Notes: generated by a model from the letters alone, not told the origin. Numbered from the stretch's first letter, positions 1 through 11,177 are shown. The stretch is DNA of 64,000 nucleotides from Heterobilharzia americana (GCA_944470555.2 OX104128.1:38795920-38859919), one strand, 5' to 3'. A program made the numbers and translations.

Positions 1-437
1 TGTTTTGAAATCAGGCAATGCCTATGGCTTTGATGCAAAAGACCTGGACAAGGTTTTTACACAATGTTAATCTTTTTGTTTTAGGATGCAAGTAAGAGAT
101 TTTGAGAAGGAATATGTACCTTACTAACTCTTCCCAAAAGGTGTTAAACCTAGTTTCTATACTTCTCACCGACCAACCTTATGTATTGAATATCAAAAAC
201 AAAGTACAATAATGAGACTGAATTCAGTTTGACTTAATCAATAACACTTGTGCAGCATTGAAATCTGAGCAGTTAATCAACGGCCAATTTTTAGAGATAA
301 AAGTGTAAACGAGTTTGTTTTGAAACCAATAAAAATTCTTGTTGTTTTAGTCAAATCACAAAACCTGTGTTAATATCCATCAGGAATAGTTCATTTATTA
401 TGTGATCCAAATATGATAACATGTTAATTGGTTTTAG
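1..437. other. non-coding stretch, nothing recognised
   Basis: AT-rich sequence without a supported ORF, repeat or RNA. Its last bases (ttggttttag) could be the acceptor end of an intron that leads into the candidate exon starting at 438. Confidence 0.4.
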
Positions 438-594
438 GCAAATGGTACGAGTACCTGTTCGAACTAGGTTCTAAGCTTGTTGACGCTCTTCAGCAAGGGG
501 TATCTACAACTTCAGTGGAACTGACGTCTCCTCTGACATTCAGACTTATGTCAACCAGTGTTACAGTCAACAAAGTTACAACTTATCTATTCAG
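438..594 (+). CDS. candidate internal exon of an unrecognised host gene
   Basis: Seen: after ttggttttag at 437, one frame stays open for 51 codons, starting KWYEYLFELGSKLVDALQQG and ending VTTYLF. It stops exactly at a donor-like site, tattcag|gttatg (GT at 595-596). The other two forward frames close quickly. The exon would begin with two bases finishing a codon and end with two bases of the next. The nearby acceptor at 917 supplies the single base needed, giving a Ser codon, so the two exons are phase compatible. No family is recognised. The sequence is unlike the RT or endonuclease ORFs elsewhere in the window. A 51-codon open frame can occur by chance, so the call is tentative. Upstream exons would lie outside the window. 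Confidence 0.33.
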
Positions 595-917
595 GTTATG
601 ATTAACTTCCTCTGGGACTGCATTAGATACATTGGTAGGTCGCTGGAGAGCAATCGATTTCATGTTATCAAGTACTGAGTTTTAAACGAATTCTGTCGAC
701 CGTTTAGCAATGAGATAACCGAGATAGGAGGCTCACAATCACAGTGCACTGTAATGGATGGATGACTAAACAACATGAAATTGGTTGCTTTCCAGTGACT
801 AACCAATTTATGTAATTCAATTCTACAGGAGGCCAATGATTACGTGAATTGCTCATTTGTACCTCACAGGTGACAATTTCCTTGAGGTTAGAGATAAACC
901 TTGCTGACGAGTGTTAG

Positions 918-1089
918 CAAGTGCAAAACTAAAGTGAAGCAAGGCTTCCAGCTGATTGCCACCAACCAGTTAACATCCATCGAAGTATACCAAGACGATG
1001 AAATTTCTAGCATGTTGGCTGCATTGTTAAATGATTCCTCTTCAGTGAACAATCAACGAACACGTGATATCAATTTAGGTTTCTCCTGA
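918..1089 (+). CDS. candidate 3'-terminal exon, same putative gene
   Basis: Seen: acceptor-like gagtgttag ends at 917. The frame then reads KCKTKVKQGFQLIATNQLTS and onward to TGA at 1087-1089, about 56 codons, and is phase compatible with the exon ending at 594. The C-terminal part is rich in Asn, Ser and Leu (near ALLNDSSSVNN). A third exon-like piece lies between them at about 830-868, bounded by ctacag and cag|gtgac, but it would introduce a stop in this phase. No domain is recognised and no clear AATAAA follows closely. Inference only: this may be the last coding exon of a gene entering from the left edge. Confidence 0.3.
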
Positions 1090-1374
1090 GAAATATCTAG
1101 TTGTAATCCATCCAAATCAACATACGACTAAGCATTACTGCGTAACAGTTTGAAATGCCACAGCTCATACCAGTACATCAGGTAAAAAGGTAATGAAGTT
1201 GAACATGAAGAAAAGAAAACTCAGTCACAAGAAATATAAAGTATGAAAAGAGAGAAAGGAAGAATGAGAAAATGGTGAGATTCCGTATAGCGTCGTTAAG
1301 ATAAGGATAATGTGTGTATACATCAGCGCCACTGACATCAGTTCTGTGCCATATCGCCTACAGTCAATCTCCAA

Positions 1375-1722
1375 CTACTGGTTCCTCTTGTCTCGTCGAC
1401 CCCAACTGGCTGGTCTGCCTCTCCACACATAGCTCAAACCAACGGTCAAAGACTTCATACAATGATGCCATGTTTTAATCTGGTCGCCTCGAGCCTTTTT
1501 CCAGCCTGAACCACCTACTTCGGCCAGCATTGTGTGACGAGGCAGACGGCGATTAGGCATAGTAACACATGCCTCAACCAGCCATCTCAGTCGAGTAAGG
1601 TTCATAACCGTGTCAGCTGACTTACCTTTTCTCCCTAAAACTCTATATCTGACTTCTGTGTTACTCACGTGGTGACACCACGGAATACGGCCTATACTAG
1701 AAAGGCAACGGTGGTTAAACAC
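1375..1722 (-). pseudogene. C-terminal tail of the non-LTR element
   Basis: A 115-codon open frame reading FNHRCLSSIGRIPW, then NTEVRYRVLGRKGKS and LRWLVEACVTMPNRRLPR. A conserved tail of this kind (MPNxRLPR, a stretch rich in Trp and Arg) follows the RT in many platyhelminth and other animal non-LTR elements. It sits directly downstream of the RT on the same strand, which supports its membership. Its function in the element is not known to me. Confidence 0.6.
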
Positions 1723-1989
1723 CTAAAGCCTTCTCATGTCTTCCACCTTCAATGACCATGTTTCACAGCGATTGAGTAGAACAGAGCGGACTGTTGTGGA
1801 GTACACGCGACCCTTAATAGACAATCGGATATGACGGTGGCGCCATAGGTGGTGTAAGTTGGCAAAAGCCAACCAAGCCTCTTGTATTTGTCCAGGGATT
1901 TCATCGGCCTCTGAGCCACCAGGTCAGGGCTGGACCTACTTCGCAGGCAAGTGAAGTGGTCGACACCCACCACTACACTCTGTTGTTAG

Positions 1990-3503
1990 CCGAAACACCA
2001 CTTAAGACCAATTCTAGAGCAATAATTTGAATTTGGGTGGTGAGAAAAGCATCCCAAACATTCTCAAATCGTCACTCAAAGAATCCAGAAGACTCTGCAT
2101 CTTGTCAGCGTCTTCACCTAACAGGACTATATCATCTGCGTATTCTAGGTCCATAGGAATATCTGTGGTAAAATTGGATAAGAATGGAGACAGTGGGCAC
2201 CCTTGACGGAGACCATTCAACGAACACAGTTCCCCGGACATCTCACCATAGGCTCTAACGCGTCCACAAGTGTTCGAGTAGAGAGCCTTCAATAAGGTGA
2301 TGTACGTACTCGGCACGTCTTTCAGCGAGAGACATTGCCATAATACTCCTTGATCAACGGAGTCAAATGCCACCTTCAGGTAAATAAAAACAGTTAGTGT
2401 TGGGCGTCGTTAAGCGTGTCTATGGTCCAGAACCCGGCGCAGTGTGAATATTTGGTCGATATGCCCATGACCAGGTCTAATGTCTGCCTGGTTTTCTCGG
2501 ACTTGTAGTTCCCGAGCTCCACTCAGACGTAGAAGAATTATAGAACCTGGGATCTTGGACACTCTTCGTCAGGCTGATTCCTGTGTAGTTATCACAGGAG
2601 GACTTCTTGCCTTTCTTGAAGACTGGGGTTATTGGTGATTTGGACCAGTCAGAGTGGATGGTATTTGATTCCAATATACTAGTCAACACTTCCGTCAACC
2701 TGACTAAGAACACTCTACCGCCATCCTTGTATACCCCAGGAGTTAATTCGTCTGGTCCTTCTGCCCTTCCTCGTTCCAGGTTACCTACTGCTTTCTCGAC
2801 TTCTGCTAGTGTTGGGGGGCCTATCTCACTGTTCCATTCAGGATCCGACTGGATAGCAGACAATGGAATGGTGGCTGGAGGCCAGTTAAACTGTTCCTCG
2901 AAGTGTTCTGCCCATCGTTCCAGTCGTCTCTGCGAGTGAGTGGCAAATCCATCCTTCTCTGCTGTAGTCTCACTAACCGTAGTTGACTTTTTCCCCTCAG
3001 TCTCCTTAATAAGTCTAAATAACTGTCTACTGTTAGCAATGGCCGCTACCTTTTCCATCTCTCTAGCCTTCGCTGCCCACCACTGTTCACGGTCGTTGCG
3101 TAGACTTTTTCTCAATCTACTTTTAAGTTGCGCTCTCTCTTCATTGTACTCAGCCTGCAGGGATGCGTTGACGTGCATCCATTAGTTCAAAAGAAGCTGC
3201 TAGTATCCACTGGCTCTTTCTAGCCACTATTCCGAAGTTGGCTACGGTCTTCAGCGCTGCTTTTACAGCAGACACGAGATGGCACCAAGCTTCTTCTGGA
3301 TGAGTGATAGTCTTCTGTTCCGATAACTGCCTAGCCAACCTCTCACTGAACACGGCTTTGGTGTTTCCGTTTTCCAGCAGCATTCGTAGTGGTTTTGTTG
3401 CCAAATTTTTTCTACGTCCATTGAGACGCAGGCATATACGCACTTGGACCAACGCGTGGTCGCTATCCAAGTACATACTCCAGAAGGAGCGGCAGTCATC
3501 CAA
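1990..3503 (-). pseudogene. reverse transcriptase region of the non-LTR element, frameshifted
   Basis: Minus-strand fragments give the RT landmarks in order. VFKKGKKSSCDNYTGISLT (about 2.6 kb) corresponds to the usual KGxxxxxxNYRxISL block. AFDSVDQGVLW (near 2370) is motif A, with its Asp kept. GLRQGCPLSPFLSNF (near 2210) is motif B, and LEYADDIVLLGED (near 2120) is motif C with both Asp residues intact. Motifs B and C are closer together than usual, so an internal deletion of some tens of codons is likely between SNF and LEYADD. At least three different frames are needed to read the domain, so it is non-functional. Confidence 0.7.
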
Positions 3504-3730
3504 CGATCCTCTCTAGCGATGGCTGATAGCAGTGTGGTCTATTTGTGTCCATCGCTGAGTTGAGCTTGGTGGACGTCACATCAGACAGTGTCTTTCTTTG
3601 TGTCTGAAATTTGTTTTTAGGTAAAAATAAGCGGTTACCTACTCACAGTTGTATTAGGCGATCACCGTTATCTGTTCATTCAGCCAGGATTCCGAAAGTG
3701 CCACTTAAGTGTCTTTCTGCCTGACTCAGT

Positions 3731-4254
3731 CTACCCACCCCGCACATTGAAATCACCTGCAACAACCACCACCTCTGAGCCTTTGGCTTTCGAGAGGAGG
3801 CTAGACAGTTTTCGGTAAAACTCGTCATTCACTTCATCCGAGCTGCAGTCAGTGGTGGGTGCGTAAGCAGAAATTACGAAGAAACAATGGCGAGTTTCAC
3901 TATTCCTTTTAGTTCTCACTGTGCCTTTCAGTCGGATAGTGCAGAGGCGACTATTAACTGGGATCCAGTCTAGAAGTGACTTTTCTGCCCTAATGCTTGT
4001 TATGCCTACACCTGCAAGACCGCGAGAGCTAGCCATCAAATGTCCAGAAACCCACAGGGTGAATTTTGCGGATTCACCAGATTGGTCGGGAGAGGTAAGG
4101 TGAATAACTGCACTTGGGTCATGTATGCGTGTCTTACAAACACGGTACACATCTATGGTCTGAGTTGCTAGAGTTTTGGTCAATGAAGCCTGTTGACCAA
4201 TTTGACAGAGGGTGTGGACATTGAAGTCCCCGAGGTGTAATTTGTAGCTTGGTT
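3731..4254 (-). pseudogene. APE endonuclease domain of the non-LTR element
   Basis: The domain starts with a DFNVHTLCQIGQQASL-like strand just upstream of the open frame at 4183. It continues through TRIHDPSAVIHLTSPDQ and SAYAPTTDCSS to VVVVAGDFNV near 3740. These match the order of APE-type motifs: the N-terminal FNVRTL-like strand, the region carrying the catalytic Glu, SAYAP, and GDFN. The expected Glu of the ETRI motif reads as Lys here (CKTRI), so a catalytic residue appears lost. The frame closes after GDFNVRGG at 3731. Role in an intact element: nicking the genomic target to prime reverse transcription. Confidence 0.65.
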
Positions 4255-4919
4255 TTAAAGGAGACCAAGGATGCTGTCCTGTGGATTCAGATCATTGTCT
4301 ACGGCTGCAGGGCTAGGAGAAATTGAAGATGATGTAGTATCGTTAATTGAGAGAAAATTAGAAGATAATGATGGGGAAAGTGGATAGCAGTTTGAAGAAA
4401 CCTTGAATGCTGACAGAGGGGTGGTTGTCACTTCTCTGCTACCCACACCGTGAAAGGCTATTCTTAAAATATCTGAAAGAGATTTGTGCGACCACAGAGC
4501 CATCGGACATCTGCTTGAAGCCTGTCATACGCAGCCTTTTGTATATGGTTGTTTTGGGGGTGACTGGCCGAAAAGAAAGGATAAATGAACCGATACCGCC
4601 GGTCTGGCATACCGTGGGGTATGGTGGAGTGTGTTATTTTTGAACCGACTTTTTCTAACCCCCCTTTTCGCTGAGAAGGCAGCATCAGCATGGCGCTGCA
4701 GCTCATCCAAGGGAAACACCTTACTACTGTCACACCCGATCCAGCTAGCAGCTGTGCGACTTCGCGCTCATAGTGTAGTAATTTACACGACAACGGTAAC
4801 TGCCTTTCGTCTAAGCACTATCCAACAGACCTTTCTGATATGATAGGACCTTGAAGGAACGAGTGTCCTACCAGCGTAGCTCGTTGGGTCGTTGTGATAT
4901 TCAGGCTCGACCACCACGT

Positions 4920-5585
4920 CAATGTAGTAGCTATCGGTCGGTTGTAAATACAGTTATAGTCACTTAGAAGACATGACAAATTAACAAAAAATAACTAATT
5001 TAAGCATAAACAGCAACAGATACTTAGTAGTATATCATGATGAGAATTTTTGGGATTGACAGTTTGATTATTAGAATGAATACACTCACGAACTATTGGG
5101 GAACAGTATGATGATGAATTGCACAAATTTTTAGGCGAATTATTGTGAAATGTATCAACAGAAATGTTAGAGTTAATGAACTATTCAGCAAGTATTGTAA
5201 CACATTCAAAATCTTACCCATTCACCTTCCACCTTCGATTTCTAGACCGCCTCACTTCTGCATTGTCAAGCTCTATTGTTTGTCAGTTATGCTCTATTAT
5301 TAAATGTAAGTCCATCCTATGTTCCTGCTGAGTCGTTGGTTCCCGTTCTTTCCCTTCCCCTTTTTTGCCCTTCCAGATTTTCAAGGCCACCACCAAAGTC
5401 ACACTACCCTACGTGCCTCGTGCCACAACGCACCTACCTACCTACCTATCTACAGGTCAGATGAAAACGTATCAGCAGCTAGTCGTTACAGGGTGACTTA
5501 CCATAAACATGTTGGTATTACTTGAGGAAATCCAAAAATAGGGACACAATTTCGACTGAAGTGAAATAAAAATCCGGTCAGCATT
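4920..5585. other. non-coding stretch with a short (ACCT)n-like tract
   Basis: No supported gene. A small acctacctacctacctatc tract lies near 5430-5455, and short open frames around 5276-5525 look like chance readings through it. The first 50 bases may still belong to the 5' end of the non-LTR element. Confidence 0.4.
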
Positions 5586-5587
5586 CA

Positions 5588-5665
5588 GACCTTGTAGCTC
5601 AGTTGGTAGACTATGGGGCCGGAAATCTGGTGGTCACTGGTCGGAATCCGGCCATGGCTTAAATT
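5588..5665 (+). repeat. tRNA-like sequence, probably a tRNA-derived SINE head or tRNA relic
   Basis: Contains an A-box-like tagctcagttgg (5596-5607) and, about 40 bases on, a B-box-like ggtcggaatccggcc. These are the two internal RNA polymerase III promoter elements of a tRNA gene. The arms do not form a convincing cloverleaf by eye (no clean acceptor pairing), so a functional tRNA is unlikely. It resembles the tRNA-like heads of the hammerhead repeats elsewhere in the window, but no ribozyme core follows. Confidence 0.4.
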
Positions 5666-5945
5666 CTCGTTTCATCTTCTATCGTCACCCAGTATAAAGA
5701 CTTTAACTTCAATCTAGTGATTAGTGAACTGAAACCATATGCCATTCCCAAAATGGAAATGGTGTTAAGTTCGGTATATAAGTTAACTGTAGATGGGATA
5801 CGAACATAGTGTGCACTAACACTAATTTAATTTTAAAAAATGAATTCTTATTTACCCAAACTTGGAAAGGAGACTCTCAGGAACCTTTGGAATCATAATA
5901 ACACAGTAATTACCAAACCATATAAAAAGGATCTTGTATAAATGT
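5666..5945. other. non-coding, nothing recognised
   Basis: AT-rich, no ORF or repeat that I can support. It may be the body of the SINE-like unit whose tRNA-like head precedes it. Confidence 0.3.
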
Positions 5946-5949
5946 GGAC

Positions 5950-6330
5950 AACTGCCTACGCTCGTTACTGAAGCTCAGATTGCCAGAATGAATAATCAAC
6001 AAGAAACTCGCTCTGTCAACGAACCGACCAACAATCTATCACTCAATAGATATGCAGAAGGAAGTGCAGATGGATTGGGCATGCACTGAGAAGACTATTC
6101 AGGGACATCACGCTCCAGGCACTCGAGTGGAACCCAGGTGGGAAACGACGAGTTGGGCGTCGGTGCCGAGGGTGACATGGAGGAGATCGTGTGAGCAAGA
6201 AATGAGAGCTTGTGGGCAGTCGTGGAGCCAGGTTCAAAAGATTGTGGAGGACACAGTGGAATGGAGACGTGCTAGTGAAGCCTTATGTTCTACTAGGACC
6301 CCAAGGGACAAATAATAATATATAATAAAT
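5950..6330 (+). mobile_element. SR2-like RTE, 5'-truncated 3' end
   Basis: Matches the 3' part of the RTE copies in this window (for example 24.3-24.67 kb). The C-terminal reading includes VTWRRSCEQEMRACGQSWSQ and LCSTRTPRDK, closed by TAA. It is followed by the family's short ATAATA-type tail, ending near 6330. It holds only the last part of the ORF, as expected from incomplete target-primed reverse transcription. Confidence 0.75.
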
Positions 6331-7740
6331 GATGACAGAAAATTGTATCTGAAACCTTATCAAGTGAACAAGACTATTCCACTGTGTGACGCTTCTTATA
6401 AACAGATCAAAATAAAAAAAGATAAACTGGATTTCTTTCCAAGAAATTTGGAACCAAAGCGACTCTTCAACAGTACTACAGCAACTCTGTATTCAATGCA
6501 AACCAAAAAGGGAATATAAGAGACACGCGTAAATCACGATAGGACATGAGACAAAAAATTGTTCAGGGTAAATAAAACACCAAGGAATAATAAAAGGAAT
6601 CCCAACAGTGTCATGAACTGGAAACTGTATCAATATCCAGGGGTGTTAAATGTTGACAATGATACAAGTGAATAGAAAGAACAGTCGTCATGGCTAAGTT
6701 GACATTATAGGAATTTATGAGTTGTACTACTGAATGATACCAAGTAGTATAAAACTGAAAGTATAAAGAAGCAATATCACACAGGTCAACGGAGAACAAT
6801 TTAGGAAGGAATTAACAGGTAAGAACCTTCAACTTCTTACCTTTACTAGTTACCATTAGATTTCTGACGGAAGTTACCATTTATTTTCACTAAAATGCAT
6901 TGAAATTTTATAAACTGATAGTCATCAATTCGAAAAAAGGTATGGAGTTGATTCAGATAGTATACACAATAATCGCAATGTTTATGGTCATCGGTTCCAG
7001 AACAAATGGTGGTACACCGAAGAAATACTGCATGAACTCTACCAGTGTGTTGTTATGCTTGATAACGATGCAGTCTTTTCCAAGTTAAGGACCAATCAGA
7101 TTAAAAAGAGAGATGCTTTGTTAGTTTGACATTGTTTTACTACATCAACCAAACGGACAGTTAATATCCTGATGAAATCTGTGAACTCAAAATATCAGCA
7201 TTGATAAAAAGTCTAACGGGATAAAATAGACTTTATAAAGCCTGCAGCTTAATAGGGTGCGGTGTACGAAGTTCAAGGTGAACAAATATTCTCGAGCCTG
7301 ATTTCAGCAGTACTGAAACGAAAGAAAACATTTTCAAATAAATAGATCCTTAGTTATTTATTACTGTTCTTTGGTGCTTTACGAGCTTCAAAGTTAGTCT
7401 TTCAACGTCTTGTTGTGTACCCTATGTAAATACATTTAAATATGTTTGTAAATATCCTATTTACCAGCATTAAATATTGAATATTGAACAACACAATTAA
7501 TTACACCTTAAAAATTCTATGCTTTCTGTCTTTTGCTTTATCTGTTGTTGTCGTGTATTCTGTTGGCGCTTCTTGGTCAGAATAAGGTTTATAACATTCT
7601 AGTAGGACAGTGGCATTGTCTACTAAAAATTTCCATACTGACATTAGAACTTATTTGAAACTTACACCATTGCAGGTATAGAGTTCCCGAAAGCTTCATC
7701 GTGATACTAGACTACTTCTACAGCACTAGCTTCAATATAC
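6331..7740. other. non-coding stretch, nothing recognised
   Basis: About 1.4 kb of AT-rich DNA. Short open frames (for example 6611-6799 and 6900-7088) have no recognisable motifs and no mobile-element homology that I can see. Confidence 0.4.
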
Positions 7741-8805
7741 ATTTATTTATTTGTTTCTTGGGTTCCTAGTGGAACACTTCGATCTTCAATACCAATACCA
7801 AGTCTCCATTCCAATCTCTTCTCTACACTCTATTCAACATGCCTACACCAATGTCCACAAGCTTTCATTTACCCCTCACACCATCTCCTCAATGTCACCC
7901 CCAGCTGGCACGCGAAAATCGTCGTTTCCCATCTACCTCCCATTCAACACCTTAGACTGGCCTATCATCTGATCTCCCAGAATGGTCTTCTCAGTGCATG
8001 TCCAATACAATTCTTCTCCATATTGAATGGATGATAGGTTGTTGATTGGTTCGTTGGCAGCCAGTCAATCAGTCAGCCAGCCAGCCACAGTCACTTCCTT
8101 CTTACTCATTCCTTCTGACCATCTGATCTTCAGTGTTAGTTAGTATTGAGTGAGTGTAGGTGGCAGCTGTTGATGATGCATGTCTGCAGTCTGATGGAAA
8201 TGCTTTTCGTGGCACGCCAAGTCTGTCAACCATCACACAGAAGCACTGACTCACTTGACTGATATTAGTGTTGAGAATCCGGATATTGTTCACGCTTTAT
8301 GCTGAGTGGTGTGATGTGATGTGGTGTGTTGTGGTGTGGAGTGTGGTGGAGTGGATTGGTGTGGAGTGGAGTGGAGTGGAGTGGAGTGGAGTGGAGTGGA
8401 GTGGAGTGGAGTGGAGTAGAGTGCAGTGCAGTAGATCTCCACACTTATTGGTTTCAGATTGATGAAGTGAGGCCTGTTTTGCTGTCTTTCCGATGCTGCC
8501 ATGGATATCCTCATCTGTGCCTGTGCCTCCCGCAGTTGAAACGATGTTGATCTATGTCTCTATGTATACTTTCGCTTTCATCGAGAGAATACATATCGGC
8601 CAATTTGCTTGCTGAAGGCTTTCATCAGCCAGCTTCATTTCGTCTCTCCGATTCCATCGAAGAATAAGTTTCTTTTTTTTTATATTTCGTCTGTGTTTTG
8701 AAGTTTGTTTAGGGATTGGATTGATTTTCCGGGGTAGGGTTGCTAGCCCTTTGTCCAACCTTCCCTCTTTTTCCTTGCTTACGACCGGCTAGTAAATTAA
8801 TGAAC
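7741..8805 (-). mobile_element. internally deleted SR2-like RTE (5' end fused to 3' end)
   Basis: On the minus strand, the 5' leader of the RTE family is present from about 8805 to 8565 (cggtcgtaag..., ggctagcaaccctacccc, gatgaaagcgaaagt). It breaks off a few codons after the ORF start. At about 8535-8565 the sequence jumps to the late part of the element (gtttcaactgcgggaggcac) and runs to the normal 3' end at 7741. About 2.2 kb, with nearly all of EN and RT, is missing compared with the copy at 10.9-14.2 kb. The result is a 1.06-kb unit that keeps both termini, like non-autonomous deletion derivatives. The 3' half closely matches the copies at 13.5-14.24 kb and 28.4-28.9 kb. Confidence 0.75.
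8358..8421 (-). repeat. (CCACT)n pentanucleotide array inside the RTE
   Basis: About twelve near-perfect ggagt units on the plus strand, inside the deleted RTE copy. Related copies have much less at this point: 13590-13650 is partly expanded, 28805-28825 and 34600-34630 have a few units, and 53395-53410 has none. The array therefore arose within the element. Open frames on both strands here (8268-8550) are readings through the array, not genes. Confidence 0.85.
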
Positions 8806-10684
8806 TAGTAAACTAGGAGAGATTATTAACTTCATAAGGATTTGATATTATCTCCAGATATTTAGATTTAATTTATATATGAAGTCTAATATTGGATTGA
8901 TTGATGAGGCAGTGGTAAAAAATGTTGAGTGTTAAATCCACTAAAAGTATAGGTACTTTAAGAAGTGCTCTGTTTCTCGTAGAAAGATTTTCAATTATTT
9001 CAAAGTAAGTTATAACTAACCGAATAGTATTATCCACTTTAAATATTAAAATAATTGAGGATAAGGTTGAGCGACCAAATAAGAAGTTACTAAGTAGTAG
9101 CTTACACTTCTTTACAGAGAACGTCTAGTGTTACTAGTTGCGGATATCATAATTGAAGATTCAAAGGGAATGAGAAGTAGTCAGGTGTTTCATTCTATGA
9201 GAAAACTATGTAAATTTCATCTTTGCAATTACAACACATGAAAGTAACCTGATAAAAAGTTGCAAATCTGGTTTTAATGATGATATTTATTTGACACGAA
9301 GATATAAAAAAAGGAACTGATTGCAGACTATACTGTTTTCCTCTTAGGGGAATTACCTTTTTGCTCTACACTTAGATACTCAAGAAAAAGAAGAGATTTT
9401 TTCAAATTTGTTTCCACCTAGAAAGTCAAAGAATCTTAGATACTGAAAATATACAAGGAGACTGACTTCATTATAATAATAATATCTTGTTCCAACAGAA
9501 TGGGCACGGCTCATGGAAGTGAAATTGAATTACCACGTGAAGTAACTATCGAAAATAAAAGGAATGTTGAACTACTTTAAGATAAAAGTAAAATACCTTA
9601 CTTTTAAAAGGAGGATAATCGCGATTTCAATAATTATTGATTTCCTTTTTCCTCTCTTCATTTTCTTACTCTAAATAATGATTGTAATTACTTAATGATC
9701 CATTTTCCTTTGTTCATAATTTATTAGACTTTAACATGTGATGATTAGCTATTCTCAAGTATTCTAATGTTTTAAATATATATTTAGGAATATGAAGCTA
9801 TAAAAATGAATCTTTTGTGTACCATTACATTTTATTTTGGTTTATATGATGAAATATAAGCGGTAATATACACCGATATCGAAAATGGGAATCTATTCTG
9901 ATTTTCCTTTCTAAACGGGTTCAAATAAATGGATATATTTTTTTAGTTACTTTAATATGATGAGTAAAATATAACAATGTGAATAATGAAACAGTCCTTA
10001 GACCAGCTAAAACATGCAGTCATCGAGGAGTTACTCCCTAAAAACTACTGAAACCACTCAATGAAATAAAAATAATACATGTTTTCATTATTTTGTTTGC
10101 TAGTTCAAGTTATATTGTTTATTCTAAGGGTAAATATGATTAGTCATTTGATGAGTGCAATGATGGAGCTGGATGTTCTTACAGGAATAGAAAGCAATTC
10201 ATGCAGAATATCATCTTTAAGCTAACAATAAGATGGAACTAAAAATAGTAATTAAATACTGTTAAATGTCACCATATACAGAAATTAGATTAAAATGGAA
10301 AACATGTGCCTATATGAGATCACTATTCTGCACTATATGAAACTAGTTTCTAACACTTCTGAATGCCTAGAGAATTCCAATGACAAGTAAGGATCCTTTA
10401 ATGGCTTCCTTATCAACTGATCGGAAGAGAAAAAACATTCGAAAAGATCTTCATGATATTCTTGATAGATTCCTCATAGTACTTTCTCTGTCGATAAATT
10501 GTAACAGTTTGGAGATTTGTGAGTGTGAAATGATTTCAAGGTGTTAATTATCACAAACTGACATCAGATGAAGGACAGATAAAAACATCAGAGCACAGGA
10601 TATCTCTTTCACCTTAGTCCAAGATTATTCAACAATCCACCCCTTCGACTTTATGAGGAATCGAACACAAAATATTCAGGTCTC
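8806..10684. other. non-coding stretch, nothing recognised
   Basis: About 1.9 kb of AT-rich sequence between two inverted RTE copies. No open frame of note, no repeat family recognised. Confidence 0.45.
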
Positions 10685-10689
10685 GTGGT

Positions 10690-10920
10690 AATCACATTGC
10701 CACCATCTTTTACCAGTGATGCAGATAATAGTCGCTTTATAACCCACATTGCTAGAAATCGAAAGGTGCGAACCATCGGAATCCGACCTGCTGACACGAT
10801 AGTGAAGTGCTCAACGCAAGATGTAAAAGTACTGGGTTCGACCCGTGGTGGGATCGTAGGTCACGCATCAGGACTAAATAGCGGTCTAGTACTCCCAGAT
10901 TTAAGGTGGTTCTTTGACGG
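10690..10920 (+). repeat. degenerate tRNA-derived hammerhead-type SINE
   Basis: Shows the B-box-like gggttcgacccgtgg (about 10834-10848), then the repeat's order of blocks: gtaggtcacgcatcaggact, an eroded ribozyme core, and gtctagtactcccag. This matches the copies at 27.85-28.0 and 55.7-55.85 kb. The hammerhead consensus (CUGANGA...GAAA) is no longer intact. The copy ends right where the RTE at 10926 begins. Confidence 0.45.
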
Positions 10921-11177
10921 ATGAACTCGTCTAGTTAACTAGTTCATTAGTAACTAGCCGGTCCTAAGCACAGATAAACAGGGAAGTTTGGGCATACGGC
11001 TAGCAACCCTACCCCCGAAAACAAATCCAATCCCTAAACAAACTTCTAAGCACAAACAAAATATTAAAAAAATAAAATTAAACTTATTCCTCACTGGAAT
11101 CAAGGAGAGGAAATGACTCCAGTTGTAAAAACCTACGAGAAACCAATTCATCAGTGTGTATTCTCTCCTTCGATGAA

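Larger units (their letters stand above)
1320..4920 (-). mobile_element. degenerate non-LTR retrotransposon (APE endonuclease + RT), about 3.6 kb
   Basis: Read on the minus strand, the parts come in the order expected of a single-ORF non-LTR element. A leader lies at about 4.9-4.25 kb, an exonuclease-endonuclease-phosphatase (APE) domain at about 4.25-3.7 kb, reverse transcriptase at about 3.2-2.0 kb, and a C-terminal tail to about 1.35 kb. The frame is broken by several shifts and stops, so the copy is dead. It is clearly a different lineage from the SR2-like RTE copies in the rest of the window (different EN start, different RT, no CAA-rich linker). It resembles the CR1/RTE-like elements common in flukes, but I cannot fix the clade by eye. 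Both ends are approximate, and no poly(A) or simple-repeat tail is obvious at about 1320. Confidence 0.75.

Noticed and set aside
2607..3185. Plus-strand frames of 81-110 codons
   Set aside because: Antisense of the non-LTR RT, which has recognisable motifs on the minus strand.
5588..5665. A functional tRNA gene
   Set aside because: A- and B-box-like blocks are present, but I could not pair an acceptor stem or find a normal anticodon arm.
8268..8550. Two overlapping open frames of about 74 codons (Trp/Ser/Gly/Val or His/Ser/Thr-rich)
   Set aside because: They read through the (CCACT)n array; the same false frames appear inverted at 13475-13714.
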